Position numbers and translations under genes: made by a program. The notes under the pieces are model-generated. The model did no database searches. It was not told the DNA's origin and worked only from the letters and a program-made list of their open reading frames with translations. A DNA stretch of 64,000 nucleotides from CAWAYH01 sp963786195 (GTDB lineage Bacteria; Acidobacteriota; Vicinamibacteria; Vicinamibacterales; 2-12-FULL-66-21), in assembly GCA_963786195.1 (NCBI GenBank), contig CAWAYH010000013.1, positions 248,001 to 312,000 on the forward strand, in the 5' to 3' direction. Below are positions 62,158 to 64,000 of the stretch, one piece after another; the first letter of the stretch is position 1; every line of letters begins with the position of its first letter.

Positions 62158-62522
62158 AAACCTCAAGCTTGAATGCGCGGTAATCCGCGGCTGCACATTC
62201 CCACAAGCGATCGTGTGGATTCCGGGCGGGCCACGCCGTCCGTGGCCGTCAGGACACACGTCCACTGCAATTGCTAACTCTCGTTGTGTGAACGACGGGA
62301 GCCGGCGCAGCCGGCCGAACTACCGGGCGGCAGCGAGAAGGCTCGACGTCATCGTGCGGTCTAAATTGAGGGACATGGTCTCCTCCGCGATGCGTCGACT
62401 TTGAAAGGCGCTCGTGATTAGCGCACGCAGCGCGACTATTATCGGCGAACTCTGCTACTCGCGCAAGGGCCGGTATGCGTTCGACGCGCGTACGGCGGTT
62501 TCTGAGTAACCGAACCCGGGAC
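62158..62522. other. interval without a convincing gene
   Basis: 365 bases between the 264-residue protein and the PcfJ-like gene. TCAAGCTTGA (62164-62173) is a palindrome near the downstream gene start. No RNA or other gene was recognised. Confidence 0.4.
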
Positions 62523-63734
62523 TCAGATCGCTAGCCGCACGCGCTCGCGAACGGCCCAATCCTGCAGTAACCGAAGCGGCTTTCCCGACGGCGCACGATT
62601 GCCCCAACCACGCGCCTGGACGACGGCGCGCCGATTCATGTCGACTTCGACGGTGAGCACGTGGCGAACCCTTTCACCTCGGTGGACACGGAGCGACCAA
62701 ATCCGGGATGCCCCTCGCCAGCACCGGTCCGCATAACTGGCCACGCAGTGATGCAGAGTCGTGCCTTCAGTCCGCAGCTGCGCGCCATTCGTCAGCTCCA
62801 TCAGCTGCCACACGCTCGGCGGCGCAGACGGGTCTTGGCTTGGCTCCTCAATCATCATCGGTTGCAGCGGTGATGGTGCCCACGTGAGGCCGCCGTTCGC
62901 TACGCCCAGGCTACGGTGCCAATCCTGCATCAGACGAAGCATCGACTGCACGGTTCGGCCCTTCATCGAGAACGATGGCAGCGGTGGATCTCGCATGACG
63001 ATTCCGTCCTGCGTCTCAACCGCTACGCGCTCGTGCCGAATCGCCTGGATGAAATCGATCATCGGTCCGATTTGTTCCGGGTCGATCGCGCGCGCGTTCG
63101 TAATCAGGAACGTCCATACCGTGCGCCAGAACTCGCCATTGCGCAGGTCTGTTGCCAGGCGCGTCGCCAACACCGCCCGAACCAATTCGTCCGATGCGCC
63201 CCAGGGCGAGCAGCTCCGCACGACGCATCGCGTGCTCAATCGCAAGATGATCATCTGACCTGAGGAAGATGTGTTCCATCCTCCTGGTCATCACGATCGG
63301 CAGATCGAGCGATCGGAAGCTGGCGCCACGGGTATGCGCGACGAACCATTCTCGCTTCCTCTCTGCGTGCGCATCATCGATCGCATACCACGACGCCGTG
63401 AGAAACGGCGGCACGGCGTACTTGCAGACCAGATGCTGTGCAAGAGAACACACTGCCAGCCGCCAGGACGCTGAATGCGCCCGGCCAGTCCGTCGCTGTC
63501 CGGACGTGTGCGCTCGCGAACCGCGATAGATTGACGAGCGCTTCCACGCCAGGATGGTGGCCATTTGACGACGGGCGCGTCCAGCAACCGCGGGGCTCGA
63601 TTCCGAACGCAGTGCAGCAGGGCGCGGAATGTCGCTGTGGCGAGCCTGTTTGCGGCCAAGCGTGCGTAGGCCTGGCTGATCGCGCGGTCGGTCTGTTGCT
63701 TGTGATGCCGAACGAAACGTTCAGCCGAAGACAC
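62523..63734 (-). CDS. PcfJ-like protein, frameshifted
   Basis: ATG at 63734: SSAERFVRHHKQQTDRAISQ, AYARLAANRLATATFRALLH, then shifts near 63560, 63480 and 63200 join NLSRFASAHVRTATDWPGA, LVCKYAVPPFLTASWYAIDD, LPIVMTRRMEHIFLRSDDHL and ELVRAVLATRLATDLRNGEF. The uninterrupted last 243 residues contain MKGRTVQSMLRLMQDWHRSL and the PcfJ core GTTLHHCVASYADRC then RGERVRHVLTVEVDMNRRAV and ARGWGNRAPSGKP. Joined length about 400 residues. PcfJ-like proteins occur on plasmids, phages and islands; their function is unclear. Confidence 0.7.
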
Positions 63735-64000
63735 GATGTCCTCCCTTCGTTCAAGAACTGGATGTGCAGATGTCGACAGCGCCTGAATCGCGCAGTCGAT
63801 ATCAGGTGCGGACCAGATGCACCGCGCCCGACCGGACGCGGTACGGTCCGCTTGCAGCCCAGAACTAGACGAGAGAGAAGAACATCGTGAAACGATCGTG
63901 AGGGTTCACGGCCGGATCCGTCAAGCCACAAGACTGTAATCGGTAGTTGCGCGCAGGAATTGCCCGTCGCTTTACGCGGAATCGTCGTCGCTGACCTCGC
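63735..64000. other. window end, no convincing gene
   Basis: 266 bases. Short readings only; no motif recognised. The region lies upstream of the PcfJ-like gene and probably includes its promoter, and the island continues past the window. Confidence 0.3.

Overview
This is a GC-rich bacterial chromosome segment, most likely from an acidobacterium related to the Vicinamibacteria (inference only). The clues are a lone ExbD next to a tRNA, a Tat-exported GMC oxidoreductase with its gluconate-dehydrogenase-3-type partner, Hanks kinases with zinc-ribbon or TPR modules, a nine-fold BACON repeat protein, bactofilin, a BlaI/M56 pair, PadR, and many genes with a TANNNT -10 box 6-9 nt before the start codon (leaderless transcripts). 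No rRNA operon and no CRISPR array were seen.

The left arm (1-6.7 kb) is accessory DNA. A frameshifted IS256-family transposase is followed by same-strand genes that look like integron cassettes: a secreted repeat protein, a broken DUF4440 gene, an Mrr-type restriction nuclease and an HNH nuclease, then a HEPN-like gene and a TerB/PH-like gene. One nearly ideal attC site and two degenerate ones separate the first four. No integron integrase lies in the window.

From 6,703 to 17,812 lies an 11.1-kb phage-like integrative element. It is bounded by a 16-bp direct repeat that is the 3' end of the tRNA-Glu gene at its right edge. In order it carries an XRE regulator, a RepA-like AAA ATPase, a CTGCCA-rich repeat block, terminase, small morphogenesis-type genes, a cold-shock-domain gene, a tape-measure-like gene, an HTH regulator and a serine recombinase that stops two bases before the att site. 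No capsid or portal gene is recognisable, so a phage satellite or degraded prophage is likely. Single-base frameshifts are very frequent here.

The core (17.8-55.5 kb) is ordinary chromosome: ExbD, a radical SAM protein, two Ser/Thr kinases, a DnaJ-domain protein, the GMC/gluconate-3 operon, GAF, bactofilin, a reprolysin-like protease, PadR, CorA, an AMIN-like protein, the BACON protein, a BlaI-M56-kinase cluster, a chlorite-dismutase-family protein, ROK kinase and HAD hydrolase, PilZ, PurA, HutH-HutU (with a structured leader), an AAA ATPase, RNase III with a DUF2007 segment, a SpoIIE-type phosphatase, a cystathionine-synthase/lyase family enzyme, CutA and FtsB. A four-helix-bundle (IVS-type) gene sits inside a 694-bp interval flanked by 77-bp inverted repeats between the ATPase and rnc. 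Several dispersed intergenic repeats (a REP-like palindrome, ACACGGAT repeats, a GGTTTTCGG-type hairpin) mark gene 3' ends.

The right arm (55.4-64 kb) starts at initiator tRNA-fMet. It is a second island with a frameshifted serine recombinase overlapping the tRNA, an AbiE-type toxin-antitoxin pair, a 264-residue protein of unknown function and a PcfJ-like protein. It runs off the window, so its far boundary is not seen.
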